A DNA stretch of 23,271 bases, taken from positions 1 to 23,271 of the forward strand of contig CADCRD010000178.1 in assembly GCA_902803725.1 (NCBI GenBank), in the 5' to 3' direction. Source of the DNA: an uncultured Eubacteriales bacterium. GTDB taxonomy: Bacteria; Bacillota; Clostridia; Peptostreptococcales; Anaerovoracaceae. The position numbers and the translations under genes are program-made. The notes below the pieces were generated by a model. The model was not told the origin of the DNA, did not search any database, and saw nothing but the letters and a program-made list of their open reading frames with translations. Of this stretch, positions 14,969 through 23,037 are shown piece after piece (within the stretch, counting starts at the first letter, position 1; each line of letters starts with the position of its first letter).

Positions 14969-16633
14969 TTGGAAAACAAAATACCCGCTGTATCGATGCG
15001 AGGGATCACCAAGACTTTTGGCAGCTCTGTCATAGCAAACAAGGATGTCGATCTTGATATCTATCGTGGCGAGGTCCTGTCTCTTTTAGGTGAGAACGGC
15101 AGCGGAAAGACCACGCTGATGAATATGTTGTCAGGGATATATTATCCGGACAGCGGACAGATAATGATAGATGGAAAGCCGGTCACCATCAGTTCACCGA
15201 GAGAAGCTTTTGATTACGGTATCGGAATGATCCATCAGCATTTCAAACTGGTGGATGTGTTTACGGCGGCCGAAAATATCGTCCTCGGACTTGACAGCGA
15301 AGAAGTGCCGGAACAAGCTGCTGCAAATGAGTCTGAAGAGGCATTGGATGCAGAAGGAGGCCGGAAAACAAAAAAGAAAAAACGCAGCAAACTGAATCTG
15401 AAAAAGGCGAGTGAAAGAATCAGGCAGATTTGTGATGAATATGGATTTGATGTCGATCCCAAACAAAAGATCTATAATATGTCTGTATCACAAAAGCAGA
15501 CCGTGGAGATCGTAAAGGCTCTGTACCGCGGAGCTGAAATACTGATCCTTGATGAACCGACTGCTGTGCTGACTCCGCAGGAGGCAGACAAGCTGTTCGC
15601 AGTGCTGAGAAACATGCGTGAGGACGGCAAAGCCATCGTTATTATAACGCACAAGCTTCACGAGGTCGAATCCATATCAGACCGTGTGGCTATACTTCGA
15701 AAAGGCGAGTTCATTGGTCAGCTGATCACAAAAGAAACTAATGCTCAGGAAATGACGAACATGATGGTTGGACGCGAGGTCGCACTCAACATTGACAGGC
15801 CCGAGCCTCTCTTCTCGTCACCCAGACTGAAGATAGACGGTCTGACTGTAAGATCATCCGATGGTGTCCTGAAGCTGGATGATGTTTCCTTCACTGCAAA
15901 TTCAGGTGAGATCCTGGGTATCGCGGGCATCTCCGGGTGCGGACAGAAGGAACTGCTGGAGGCCATTGCAGGTTTGCAGCCGGTCGAAAAGGGCACGATC
16001 AAATATATTGCGGATGACGGCACGGCGAGCGATATCGTAGGAAAGGATCCGACAGAGATCTCAGCAATGGGTGTTGCTCTTTCGTTCGTCCCCGAAGACA
16101 GACTGGGAATGGGTCTTGTCGGGACTATGGATCTTGCTGACAATATGATGCTCAGATCGTTCAGAAAAGGAAAATCGCTGTTCACTGACAGAAAGACACC
16201 TCGTGAACTGGCTGAAAAGGTAGTGGACGAACTGGAGATAAATACAGAGAGCATATCGACCCCGGTCAGAAAGCTGTCCGGCGGTAATGTACAAAAGGTG
16301 CTGGTGGGAAGAGAGATCGCCAGTGCGCCGACCGTTCTTTTATCCGCCTATGTAGTCAGAGGTCTGGATATCAACTCGTCATACACGATATATGATCTGC
16401 TCAATCAGCAAAAGCAAAAGGGAGTCGCTGTCGTATACGTTGGCGAGGATCTCGATGTTCTGCTCGAACTTTGTGACCGCATCATGGTGCTCTGTGATGG
16501 CAAGGTCAGCGGCATTGTTGACGGACGGACGGCCGACAAAAACGGGATAGGCATGATGATGACGAGTCTGCATCAGGTGCCTGAAGGTGAAGAGGGCATC
16601 AACAGAAATCCGGAAAGGAGGTCAAGACGATGA
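14969..16633 (+). CDS. Nucleoside-type ABC transporter, double-domain ATPase
   Basis: This 554-residue protein has two ABC domains, as in the ATPases of BMP-dependent nucleoside importers. The first has Walker A GENGSGKTT (41-49), the variant signature MSVSQKQ (171-177) and Walker B ILILDEPT (191-198). The second has a degenerate Walker A, GISGCGQKE, without the GK[ST] step, and LSGGNVQKVLVGREI. In the second domain the region normally read as a Walker B with PTRGLD is LLSAYVVRGLD, so it is probably ATPase-inactive, as usual for this group. A charged insert, about residues 111-142 with KTKKKKRSK, is unusual. The start is a TTG at 14969, fixed by AAAGGTGA at 14952-14959. Its TGA overlaps the ATG of the next gene (ATGA at 16630). 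Confidence 0.92.
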   Translation: MENKIPAVSMRGITKTFGSSVIANKDVDLDIYRGEVLSLLGENGSGKTTLMNMLSGIYYPDSGQIMIDGKPVTISSPREAFDYGIGMIHQHFKLVDVFTAAENIVLGLDSEEVPEQAAANESEEALDAEGGRKTKKKKRSKLNLKKASERIRQICDEYGFDVDPKQKIYNMSVSQKQTVEIVKALYRGAEILILDEPTAVLTPQEADKLFAVLRNMREDGKAIVIITHKLHEVESISDRVAILRKGEFIGQLITKETNAQEMTNMMVGREVALNIDRPEPLFSSPRLKIDGLTVRSSDGVLKLDDVSFTANSGEILGIAGISGCGQKELLEAIAGLQPVEKGTIKYIADDGTASDIVGKDPTEISAMGVALSFVPEDRLGMGLVGTMDLADNMMLRSFRKGKSLFTDRKTPRELAEKVVDELEINTESISTPVRKLSGGNVQKVLVGREIASAPTVLLSAYVVRGLDINSSYTIYDLLNQQKQKGVAVVYVGEDLDVLLELCDRIMVLCDGKVSGIVDGRTADKNGIGMMMTSLHQVPEGEEGINRNPERRSRR

Positions 16634-17799
16634 ACGAAAAAGAAAGCAAATCAAATGAGATGACTTCTGTTTCGGAAAACAAGAACAAGACAAATCATGA
16701 GAACCGTGAACCACTGCTGCATATAACACGCCGCAGTGAAATGGAATGGAAAAAGGCATGGCTGATACGTCTTGCTGCAATACTGGCCTCGCTGATAGTG
16801 TGCGCCATTGCTGTCACTCTGGCTACGGGTCTTGATCCGATAAGCGTCTACGGTTCGATGTTCGACGGCGCGTTTGGCAGCTCAAGAAAGACATGGATCC
16901 TCGGTAAGGAGACTGCATTGCTGCTGTGTGTGGCGCTGGCCCTGACACCGGCCTTCAAAATGAAATTCTGGAATCTGGGCGGAGAAGGACAGATCATGAT
17001 AGGTGCTCTTGTTACGGCGGCGTGTATGATATGTCTGGGAAATACTCTTCCCGAACCTGTACTGATGATAGTAATGTTTGCCGGGGCAGTCGGCGCCGGA
17101 GCGATCTGGGCAGGTATACCGGCATTCTTCAAGGCAAAATGGAATACGAATGAGACATTGTTTACTCTTATGATGAACTATGTTGCTATACAGCTGGTGG
17201 CATTTTTCGTCATCGTCTGGGAAGTGCCGAAGGGTTCCGGAAAGATCGGCATCATCAATCAGTCGACGATGGCCGGGTGGATACCTTCTATAGGCGGTGA
17301 AAAATACCTTTTCATGATATTGGTAGTCGTGATCGTCACGATAGGCATGTATGTGTATCTTAAATACAGTAAACACGGTTATGAAATATCGGTAGTCGGA
17401 GAGAGTCGCAACACAGCGCGCTATGTCGGCATCAAGGTCGATAAAGTCATCATCCGTACACTCCTTCTGTCAGGAGGTCTCTGCGGTCTTACAGGGTGGC
17501 TCATGGTTTCGGCTTCGGATCATACGATCACTACGACTCTGGCAGGAGGCCGCGGTTTTCTTGGAGTCATGGTCGCCTGGCTTGCTCAGTTCAATCCGGC
17601 AGCCATGGTAGCGAGCAGTCTGCTGCTGGCATTCATGTCGAGGGGCGCAAGCGAAATATCGACGCATTTTCAGCTCAATCAGTCGTTCGGAGATATCATT
17701 ACGGGGATCGTTCTGTTCTTTATCATAGGCTGTGAGTTCTTCATAAATTACAAGGTGCATGTAAGAAAAACGGGAAAGGAGAGTGAAGCAGATGTTTGA
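16630..17799 (+). CDS. Nucleoside-type ABC transporter permease 1
   Basis: This 389-residue protein has a hydrophilic N-terminal stretch of about 45 residues rich in Glu, Asn and Lys. It is followed by 8-10 hydrophobic segments of the branched-chain/nucleoside permease type. Characteristic pieces are ALALTPAFKMKFWNLGGEGQIMIGAL, FTLMMNYVAIQL, HGYEISVVGESRNTARYVGI (the loop that contacts the ATPase) and GGRGFLGVMVAWLAQFNP. AAAGGAGG lies at 16614-16621, 8 bases before ATG 16630. The start overlaps the ATPase stop by four bases, so translation is coupled. It forms the channel with the next gene product. Confidence 0.92.
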   Translation: MNEKESKSNEMTSVSENKNKTNHENREPLLHITRRSEMEWKKAWLIRLAAILASLIVCAIAVTLATGLDPISVYGSMFDGAFGSSRKTWILGKETALLLCVALALTPAFKMKFWNLGGEGQIMIGALVTAACMICLGNTLPEPVLMIVMFAGAVGAGAIWAGIPAFFKAKWNTNETLFTLMMNYVAIQLVAFFVIVWEVPKGSGKIGIINQSTMAGWIPSIGGEKYLFMILVVVIVTIGMYVYLKYSKHGYEISVVGESRNTARYVGIKVDKVIIRTLLLSGGLCGLTGWLMVSASDHTITTTLAGGRGFLGVMVAWLAQFNPAAMVASSLLLAFMSRGASEISTHFQLNQSFGDIITGIVLFFIIGCEFFINYKVHVRKTGKESEADV

Positions 17800-18781
17800 T
17801 ATCGCAACATTCATCTCCAGAGCTATCGTACAGAGTATCCCACTGTTATATGGATGTACAGGTGAGACGATCTCAGAAAAATCAGGAAGTCTCAACCTCG
17901 GTATCCCGGGCGTCATGTATGTCGGAGGCATCAGCGGAGTGATCGGTTCGTTCCTGTATGAACAGAGCACGGACGGTGAGCTGAATACATTCCTGGCTAT
18001 AATCATTCCTTTGCTGGCATGTCTTCTGGGCTCGCTGCTCATGGGTCTTTTGTTCAGTTTCCTGACGATCACTCTGAGAGCGAACCAGAATGTAGTCGGC
18101 CTGGCAATGACCACATTCGGTGTAGGATTCGGCAATTTCTTCGGAGGATCACTGATCAAGCTCACCGGCAGTGATGTGCCTTCACTGGCGCTGTCGAGAA
18201 CCAGTCACTGCTTTGCAAAACAGCTGCCATTCGCAGATGATCTGGGATGGTTTGGAAAGATATTTTTCTCGTATGGATTTCTTGCTTATGCAGGGATCGC
18301 AGTCGCGATCATCACATCGTATATTCTCAAGCGCACACGTATCGGCCTGCATATTAGAGCCATCGGTGAAAATCCGGCAACTGCCGACGCTGCAGGTATC
18401 AATATCAACAAATACAAATACATCTCGGTGTGTGCAGGCTGCATGATCGCAGGACTTGGCGGATTGTACTATGTCATGGACTATGCCAGCGGTGTCTGGT
18501 CAAACGATGCGTTCGGCGACAGAGGATGGCTGGCAATAGCACTCGTAATATTCACGATCTGGCGTCCGAATATCGCGATCTTTGCTTCGATGCTGTTTGG
18601 CGGACTTTACATACTGTATCTGTTCGTGCCGACCGGAGGCAACATGGCAGTCAAGGAACTGTACAAAATGCTGCCTTACATCGTAACGATCATCGTGCTG
18701 ATAATTACCGGCATGAGAAACAAGAGAGAAAACCAGCCCCCCGAAAGTCTCGGACTGCCATACTTCAGGGAAGAACGATGA
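17792..18781 (+). CDS. Nucleoside-type ABC transporter permease 2
   Basis: This second permease has 329 residues and about eight membrane segments. Family segments are GCTGETISEKSGSLNLGIPGVMYVGG, LRANQNVVGLAMTTFGVG, RTRIGLHIRAIGENPATADAAGINI (the ATPase-contact loop) and GDRGWLAIALVIFTIWRPN. ATG 17792 sits 10 bases after AAAGGAG (17775-17781) and overlaps the end of permease 1 by 8 bases. A GTG at 17783 in frame is too close to that site. It ends the transporter operon. No U-rich terminator follows directly, only the inverted repeat at 18827-18860. Confidence 0.92.
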   Translation: MFDIATFISRAIVQSIPLLYGCTGETISEKSGSLNLGIPGVMYVGGISGVIGSFLYEQSTDGELNTFLAIIIPLLACLLGSLLMGLLFSFLTITLRANQNVVGLAMTTFGVGFGNFFGGSLIKLTGSDVPSLALSRTSHCFAKQLPFADDLGWFGKIFFSYGFLAYAGIAVAIITSYILKRTRIGLHIRAIGENPATADAAGININKYKYISVCAGCMIAGLGGLYYVMDYASGVWSNDAFGDRGWLAIALVIFTIWRPNIAIFASMLFGGLYILYLFVPTGGNMAVKELYKMLPYIVTIIVLIITGMRNKRENQPPESLGLPYFREER

Positions 18782-18821
18782 CGATCTGAAAAACAAAACT
18801 GGAAAAATATAAAATATTGTA

Positions 18822-18827
18822 TATAAT
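18822..18827 (+). promoter_or_regulatory. Possible -10 box before the phosphatidyltransferase gene
   Basis: A perfect TATAAT lies in an AT-rich stretch after the permease gene. The -35 candidate CTGGAA, 17 bases upstream, matches TTGACA at only 3 positions, so this is tentative. The near-palindrome ATTGTATATAAT surrounds it. Confidence 0.45.
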
Positions 18828-18860
18828 ACTATCGTATCGGCTGTTGCTGATACGATAGTA
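18827..18860. repeat. Inverted repeat / 15-pair hairpin overlapping a -10 box
   Basis: TACTATCGTATCGGC (18827-18841) pairs with GCTGATACGATAGTA (18846-18860) around TGTT, with one G-U pair. No T-tract follows (AAACG). The left arm begins on the last base of the TATAAT box. As DNA it could be an operator; as RNA it could end or protect the transporter mRNA. Confidence 0.85.
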
Positions 18861-18888
18861 AACGTTCAGGCAGAAAAACAGACAGAAT

Positions 18889-19398
18889 ATGAAAAAAGTC
18901 CCGAATATCATAACCGCAGTAAGAATATTAGGAACAGTAGCGATGATATTTATCGCGCCTTTTACTGTACCATTTTATGCTGTTTACTGCATGTGCGGAT
19001 TCACAGATGTTCTTGACGGATTTGTTGCGAGACACTGGAACCTTACCAGCGAATTCGGCGCAAAACTTGACAGCGTGGCCGACCTGTTCTTTTATTTCAT
19101 AACTCTGGTAAAAATATGGCCAAAACTCTGGATCACTCTTCCAAAGAATATATGGATCATCTTCGGGATCGTTCTGCTGCTGAGGCTGGTGTTATATCTG
19201 AAATATGCGCTCAAGGATCATGAATTCGGCTCTGAACATACATATCTTAACAAGCTTACAGGGCTGATGGTATTCGGCATCGCACTTATCATCAATACAG
19301 CGGCAGCAGTTCCGTATTGTTACACTGCGGTATGGATCGCTTTTGTTGCCGTTGTGTATGAACTTTTCATCAGGACCAGGATCATAGACAGAGTATAA
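18889..19398 (+). CDS. CDP-alcohol phosphatidyltransferase family membrane protein
   Basis: This 169-residue protein with about five membrane segments carries the complete family motif: DVLDGFVAR, then G and two aspartates in EFGAKLDSVAD. Such enzymes swap CMP in a CDP-alcohol (usually CDP-diacylglycerol) for another alcohol, making phospholipids such as phosphatidylglycerophosphate. The family motif does not reveal the alcohol. It is a little shorter than usual PgsA proteins. No good ribosome binding site precedes ATG 18889; the nearest AGG is 18 bases away, so expression may be low. The GntR gene follows after 41 bases with no terminator. The hairpin at 18827-18860 lies in its leader. Confidence 0.87.
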   Translation: MKKVPNIITAVRILGTVAMIFIAPFTVPFYAVYCMCGFTDVLDGFVARHWNLTSEFGAKLDSVADLFFYFITLVKIWPKLWITLPKNIWIIFGIVLLLRLVLYLKYALKDHEFGSEHTYLNKLTGLMVFGIALIINTAAAVPYCYTAVWIAFVAVVYELFIRTRIIDRV

Positions 19399-19439
19399 AA
19401 TAATGATAAAACAAATGTGAACAGGAAGGAAATTCGCAT

Positions 19440-20189
19440 ATGAAGAGGAATTACAAAGAATTATTCGCGGCTGGCATCATCGAAAATGCAAAGTGTGAAA
19501 ATCCTTTTCTCAATGTGACCGGTGAAGTCGTCCGCCTGCTGGAAGAAGCTATTCTTACGATGAGGCTGGAACCTTATGAAAAGCTTAATATCAGTCATCT
19601 GGCCGAAGCTCTTGAAGTATCGACAACGACTATCAGGGATGCTTTTGCTGTTCTGGAACAAAATATGTTTATCGAGATCATAAAGGAGGAAGACAGGATC
19701 CAAAGGCAGTACAGGGTGAAAGGCATGGATCATCTTGATGTTGAGCGTTTGTTCACTGTTCGCAGAGCTATCGAATCCGAGTCTGCTTATCTTTGCGCCA
19801 AATGGATGCATTTGCCGGACCTGCCGTTCCTTGAAAAGAATGTAAGCGATTTTGTCAGCGGCATCAGCCGGTGCGGCGTGAGCAGAAAAGAAGAAATCTT
19901 TGACGAACTGACGATGCTGGACCGCAGCTTTCACGAAGCGATAGTTGAATTTGCAGGCAATCCTTTTCTGAGCAGGACTTACGGCTCGATCAGCAAATAC
20001 CTGAAGCAGTTGTCATATCAGTCCAGTTCAGCACTTTTAGAAGAGGATCATTCCAGACTGGTACTGCTGGGACATCAGCATCAGTCGATTCTGAATGCCA
20101 TCAAACTGGGATTTCCCGGGCAGGCACATGATCTGATGAATGACCATCTTGACTATAGCATGAATGCGGTGATCAGGTTCATGAGATAA
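19440..20189 (+). CDS. GntR family regulator with FCD (FadR-type) sensor domain
   Basis: This 249-residue protein has an N-terminal winged helix-turn-helix: TGEVVRLLEEAILTMRLEPYEKLNISHLAEALEVSTTTIRDAFAVLEQNMFIEI (a family pattern, key part EVSTTTIRDAF). It is followed by an all-helical FCD domain with metal-ligand candidates in DRSFHEAIVEFAGN, LGHQHQSILNAI and NDHLDYSM. FCD regulators respond to organic or fatty acids. AGGAAGGA (19423-19430) precedes ATG 19440 by 9 bases. It lies directly before the oxidoreductase operon and may regulate it, which is inference from position. Some residues before the DNA-binding domain (about 25) are more than usual. Confidence 0.9.
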   Translation: MKRNYKELFAAGIIENAKCENPFLNVTGEVVRLLEEAILTMRLEPYEKLNISHLAEALEVSTTTIRDAFAVLEQNMFIEIIKEEDRIQRQYRVKGMDHLDVERLFTVRRAIESESAYLCAKWMHLPDLPFLEKNVSDFVSGISRCGVSRKEEIFDELTMLDRSFHEAIVEFAGNPFLSRTYGSISKYLKQLSYQSSSALLEEDHSRLVLLGHQHQSILNAIKLGFPGQAHDLMNDHLDYSMNAVIRFMR

Positions 20190-20202
20190 TAATGAGATCA
20201 GC

Positions 20203-20223
20203 GGGGCGTAAGGCCCCTTTTTT
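20203..20223 (+). terminator. Terminator after the GntR gene
   Basis: GGGGC (20203-20207) pairs with GCCCC (20213-20217) around GTAAG and runs into six T residues. It lies 13 bases after the stop codon and separates the regulator from the next operon. Confidence 0.92.
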
Positions 20224-20302
20224 AGTGCGGCAAAGGCTGATGTGAACAAAAATTTCTTTTTGAAACATTTTTGGAACGTATGACAGAATAATGGTTTTAA
20301 AT

Positions 20303-20332
20303 TTGAACAATGATCCGCTGTCTGCTTAAAAT
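20303..20332 (+). promoter_or_regulatory. Probable promoter of the oxidoreductase operon
   Basis: TTGAAC (20303-20308) and TAAAAT (20327-20332) are spaced by 18 bases. The start would be near 20340, leaving about 55 bases of leader. The AT-rich stretch upstream (20240-20300) has no repeat that I would call an operator. Confidence 0.55.
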
Positions 20333-20395
20333 AAAACCACAAAATATAAGATCAGCTCATCAAAGAGATATCGGGAAGGGAAGGAGGCTGAAAAA

Positions 20396-20599
20396 GTGGC
20401 CGGGATCGAAATCAGAAGCGAACTTTGCAAGAACTGCGGGCTGTGTGTCATCGCATGTCCGAAGGGTGTGATAGGCACCGGAAAAACAGTGAACAAAAAG
20501 GGGTTCACACCGGTGGAAATGAAAAATGATGATTGTGTCGGATGCAGCATGTGTGCTGTGGTATGTCCCGAAGCAGCGATTGAAGTGTTTGGAAAATAA
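20396..20599 (+). CDS. 2-oxoacid:ferredoxin oxidoreductase, ferredoxin-like (delta) subunit
   Basis: This 67-residue protein has two 4Fe-4S motifs, CKNCGLCVIACP and CVGCSMCAVVCP, separated by a longer spacer (GKTVNKKGFTPVEMKNDD) than in free ferredoxins. That is typical for the delta subunit that takes electrons from the TPP-containing core to external ferredoxin. The GTG start at 20396 is fixed by AAGGAGG at 20381-20387, 8 bases upstream. It is the first gene of a four-subunit operon; the alpha subunit gene follows after 19 bases. Confidence 0.93.
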   Translation: MAGIEIRSELCKNCGLCVIACPKGVIGTGKTVNKKGFTPVEMKNDDCVGCSMCAVVCPEAAIEVFGK

Positions 20600-20618
20600 A
20601 CAGCAGGAGGAATTATAA

Positions 20619-21683
20619 ATGGAAAGGAAATTCATGAAGGGTAACGAGGCGCTGGCAGAAGCTGCCGTACGGGCAGGCTGCAGATTTTTTGCCGGATATC
20701 CTATCACCCCGCAAAATGAAATACCGGAATACCTTTCAAGGAGAATGCCGGAAGTGGGAGGAACATTCGTGCAGGGAGAATCTGAAGTCGCCTCGATAAA
20801 TATGGTGATCGGATCAGCTTATACAGGAACAAGAGCAATGACGTCAACATCAGGCCCGGGTTTGTCGCTCATGTGCGAGGGCCTGTCATCTCTGGCAGGT
20901 TACGGTTTTCCCGCAGTTATAATGGACGTTATGAGAGGCGGTCCGGGAACAGGGTCTATCCAGGCTGCTCAGGCAGACTATCTGATGCTGACAAGAGGTC
21001 CGGGACACGGAGGGTTCAAAGCACTGGTATATGCGCCTGCGGATCTGCAGGAAGCAGTTGACCTTACAGGCAAAGCGTTTGACAAGGCCTGGGAATATAA
21101 AAATCCTGTTTTTGTGGCTATGGACGGATGCATCGGTTCAATGATGGAGGTGGTCGAGCTGCCTGAGACAAGATCATTTGAACGTGAAGAGTTCCCGATC
21201 TATTCAACGACCAGATTCGGGCAGGTAGATCCGAAGAGGCGCCTTTCGACATCGATGATCATCAGTGAGCCGGAACAGGAAAAATGGAACTTCATTATTG
21301 CTGAAAAATGGGCAGAAATGGAGAGGAAAGAATGCATGGTCGAAGAGTACCTGACAGAGGATGCAGAGCTGGTCATCGTAGCTTATGGCACATCTGCCAG
21401 GATCGCAAAGGCAGCGATAGATCAGCTGAGAGAAGAAGGCAGGAGAGTCGGAATGATAAGACCGGTAACTATATGGCCATTCCCGTACGACTCGATAAGA
21501 AAGCTTGACAGCAGTGTCACAAAAAAGTTGTTTTGCCTTGAACTCTCAGTACCTGTACAGCTGATCCAGGATGTGCAGATAGGGGCTGAGGGAAGATTTG
21601 AGATCGAAACATATGGAAGAACGGCAGGTCAGATATATACAACAGATGATGTGACGGAGAAGCTCCGCGGTATGATGAAATAA
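20619..21683 (+). CDS. vorB: 2-oxoacid:ferredoxin oxidoreductase alpha subunit (VorB-like)
   Basis: This 354-residue protein is the alpha subunit of a VOR/KOR-type enzyme, which converts a 2-oxo acid, CoA and oxidised ferredoxin into acyl-CoA, CO2 and reduced ferredoxin. Family signatures are KGNEALAEAAVRAGCRFFAGYPITPQNEI, FVQGESEVASINMVIG, TSTSGPGLSLMCEGLS and GGPGTGS. A C-terminal transketolase-like domain contains VIVAYGTSARIAKAAI and VGMIRPVTIWPFP. GGAGG precedes the ATG. Separate alpha, beta, gamma and delta genes distinguish it from the single-chain pyruvate enzyme. Substrate, branched-chain 2-oxo acids or 2-oxoglutarate, cannot be fixed from sequence alone; VOR is favoured by the CoA-transferase neighbour. 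Confidence 0.93.
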   Translation: MERKFMKGNEALAEAAVRAGCRFFAGYPITPQNEIPEYLSRRMPEVGGTFVQGESEVASINMVIGSAYTGTRAMTSTSGPGLSLMCEGLSSLAGYGFPAVIMDVMRGGPGTGSIQAAQADYLMLTRGPGHGGFKALVYAPADLQEAVDLTGKAFDKAWEYKNPVFVAMDGCIGSMMEVVELPETRSFEREEFPIYSTTRFGQVDPKRRLSTSMIISEPEQEKWNFIIAEKWAEMERKECMVEEYLTEDAELVIVAYGTSARIAKAAIDQLREEGRRVGMIRPVTIWPFPYDSIRKLDSSVTKKLFCLELSVPVQLIQDVQIGAEGRFEIETYGRTAGQIYTTDDVTEKLRGMMK

Positions 21684-21747
21684 GTGAAAAGAATAGAAAT
21701 GAACGGAAATTTGTGCCGTCAGTCAGGGCGGCAGAATGGAGATTATC

Positions 21748-22494
21748 ATGGAAAAAATATACGAAAGACCACATTCGCTGATCGAGGAAAGAGGAAACTC
21801 TTTTTGCCCCGGATGTATGCACGGTGTCGCTGGCAAACTGATAGCTGAGGTGCTGGATGAGCTTGGTCAGCAGGAAAATACAGTAATTGTTTATCCGATA
21901 GGATGCGGAGCGATGAACGGACTATTCATCGAGGCTGACGGAATAGTAGCCCTTCACGGCAGAGCTCCGGCAACAGCGACAGGTATCAAGCGTTCAGCTC
22001 CCGAAAAGCTGGTATTCACCTATCAGGGGGACGGAGACCTTGCCAGCATAGGTTTTGCGGAAATAATGCATGCTGCAAACCGTGGCGAAAACTTTGCTGT
22101 GTTCTTTGTCAATAACAGCATCTATGGAATGACCGGAGGACAGATGGCTCCGACTACTCTGGAGGGACAGAAATCAACAACTACCCCAATGGGCAGGAAT
22201 ATCGAAACAGAAGGAGCTCCGATGCACATGTGTGAACTGGTTTCTGCTCTGGAAAGACCGGTTTATGTTGAACGTGTCGCTCTGGACACCCCTGCGCATA
22301 TCAACGCGGCGAAGAAAGCGATCAAAAAGGCATTGCAAAACGAACTGGACTGCAAAGGTTTTTCCTTCGTCGAACTGATGTCAAACTGTCCGACGAACTG
22401 GGGCTGTTCTGTTGAGGAAACGCTGCCGTTTATGAAGGAAAAAACGTTAAAAGAGTTCCCGCTGGGTGTTTACAAGGATAAGGAGGAAGCTTAA
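21748..22494 (+). CDS. 2-oxoacid:ferredoxin oxidoreductase beta subunit (TPP-binding)
   Basis: This 248-residue protein binds thiamine diphosphate: the motif starts GDGDLASIGFAEIMHAANRG and ends with FFVNNSIYGMTGGQ. The N-terminal FCPGCMHGV and YPIGCGAMNG are also typical of VOR/KOR beta subunits. I prefer ATG 21748, with GGAG at 21738-21741 six bases upstream, because MEKIYERPHSL is the usual N-terminus. ATG 21736, adding four residues, with AGGG upstream, is equally readable. The gap from the alpha gene is 64 bases without a terminator. The gamma gene begins two bases after the stop. Confidence 0.93.
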   Translation: MEKIYERPHSLIEERGNSFCPGCMHGVAGKLIAEVLDELGQQENTVIVYPIGCGAMNGLFIEADGIVALHGRAPATATGIKRSAPEKLVFTYQGDGDLASIGFAEIMHAANRGENFAVFFVNNSIYGMTGGQMAPTTLEGQKSTTTPMGRNIETEGAPMHMCELVSALERPVYVERVALDTPAHINAAKKAIKKALQNELDCKGFSFVELMSNCPTNWGCSVEETLPFMKEKTLKEFPLGVYKDKEEA

Positions 22495-22495
22495 G

Positions 22496-23035
22496 ATGGA
22501 AAAGAGTCTGATAATAGCAGGATTCGGCGGTCAGGGTGTCATGCTGACAGGAAAGATACTTGGCTATGCGGCCACAGACCATAATAAAAAGGCAGTCTTC
22601 CTGCCTCAGTATGGAACACAGCAGCGAGGCGGAACAGCGAGCTGTAATGTCATCATATCAGATGATAAGGTCGGCTGCCCCATTGTGGGAAAGGCAGACA
22701 ATATGATGATATTCAATCAGCCATCAATGGAAGTATTCGTTCCAAGACTGAAAAAGGGCGGACTTTTGATGATGAACAGCACGCTGTGCAGCATGCCTGA
22801 AAGGGACGATATTACGATCATTGATCTGCCTGTCGATGATATTGCGCTCGGCCTGGGGGCACAGCAGGTGGCAAATCTGATAATGCTGGGTGCATTCGTG
22901 GAAAAGACAGGATTGTTCACTGTAGATGAGATCGTGACCACTATGCAGCATCTGCTGTCAAAGCATCCTGAGATGCTCGAAGTGAACGAAAAGGCACTGC
23001 GTGAAGGAGCAGAGCTGATCAGAAAAAGGCAGTAA
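22496..23035 (+). CDS. 2-oxoacid:ferredoxin oxidoreductase gamma subunit
   Basis: This 179-residue protein has the gamma-subunit N-terminus SLIIAGFGGQGVMLTGKILGYAA and the segment FLPQYGTQQRGGTASCNVIISD, then DLPVDDIALGLGAQQVANLIMLG. It completes the enzyme by helping bind CoA. AAGGAGG inside the end of the beta gene serves ATG 22496; the frame extends 10 codons upstream without a better start. It is directly followed by the CoA-transferase gene, two bases after its stop, which points to one operon. Confidence 0.93.
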   Translation: MEKSLIIAGFGGQGVMLTGKILGYAATDHNKKAVFLPQYGTQQRGGTASCNVIISDDKVGCPIVGKADNMMIFNQPSMEVFVPRLKKGGLLMMNSTLCSMPERDDITIIDLPVDDIALGLGAQQVANLIMLGAFVEKTGLFTVDEIVTTMQHLLSKHPEMLEVNEKALREGAELIRKRQ

Positions 23036-23037
23036 AA

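Noticed and set aside
17470..18165. 231-codon reading frame on the - strand
   Set aside because: It overlaps the two permease genes on the other strand, has no ribosome binding site or known motif, and is low-complexity in places.
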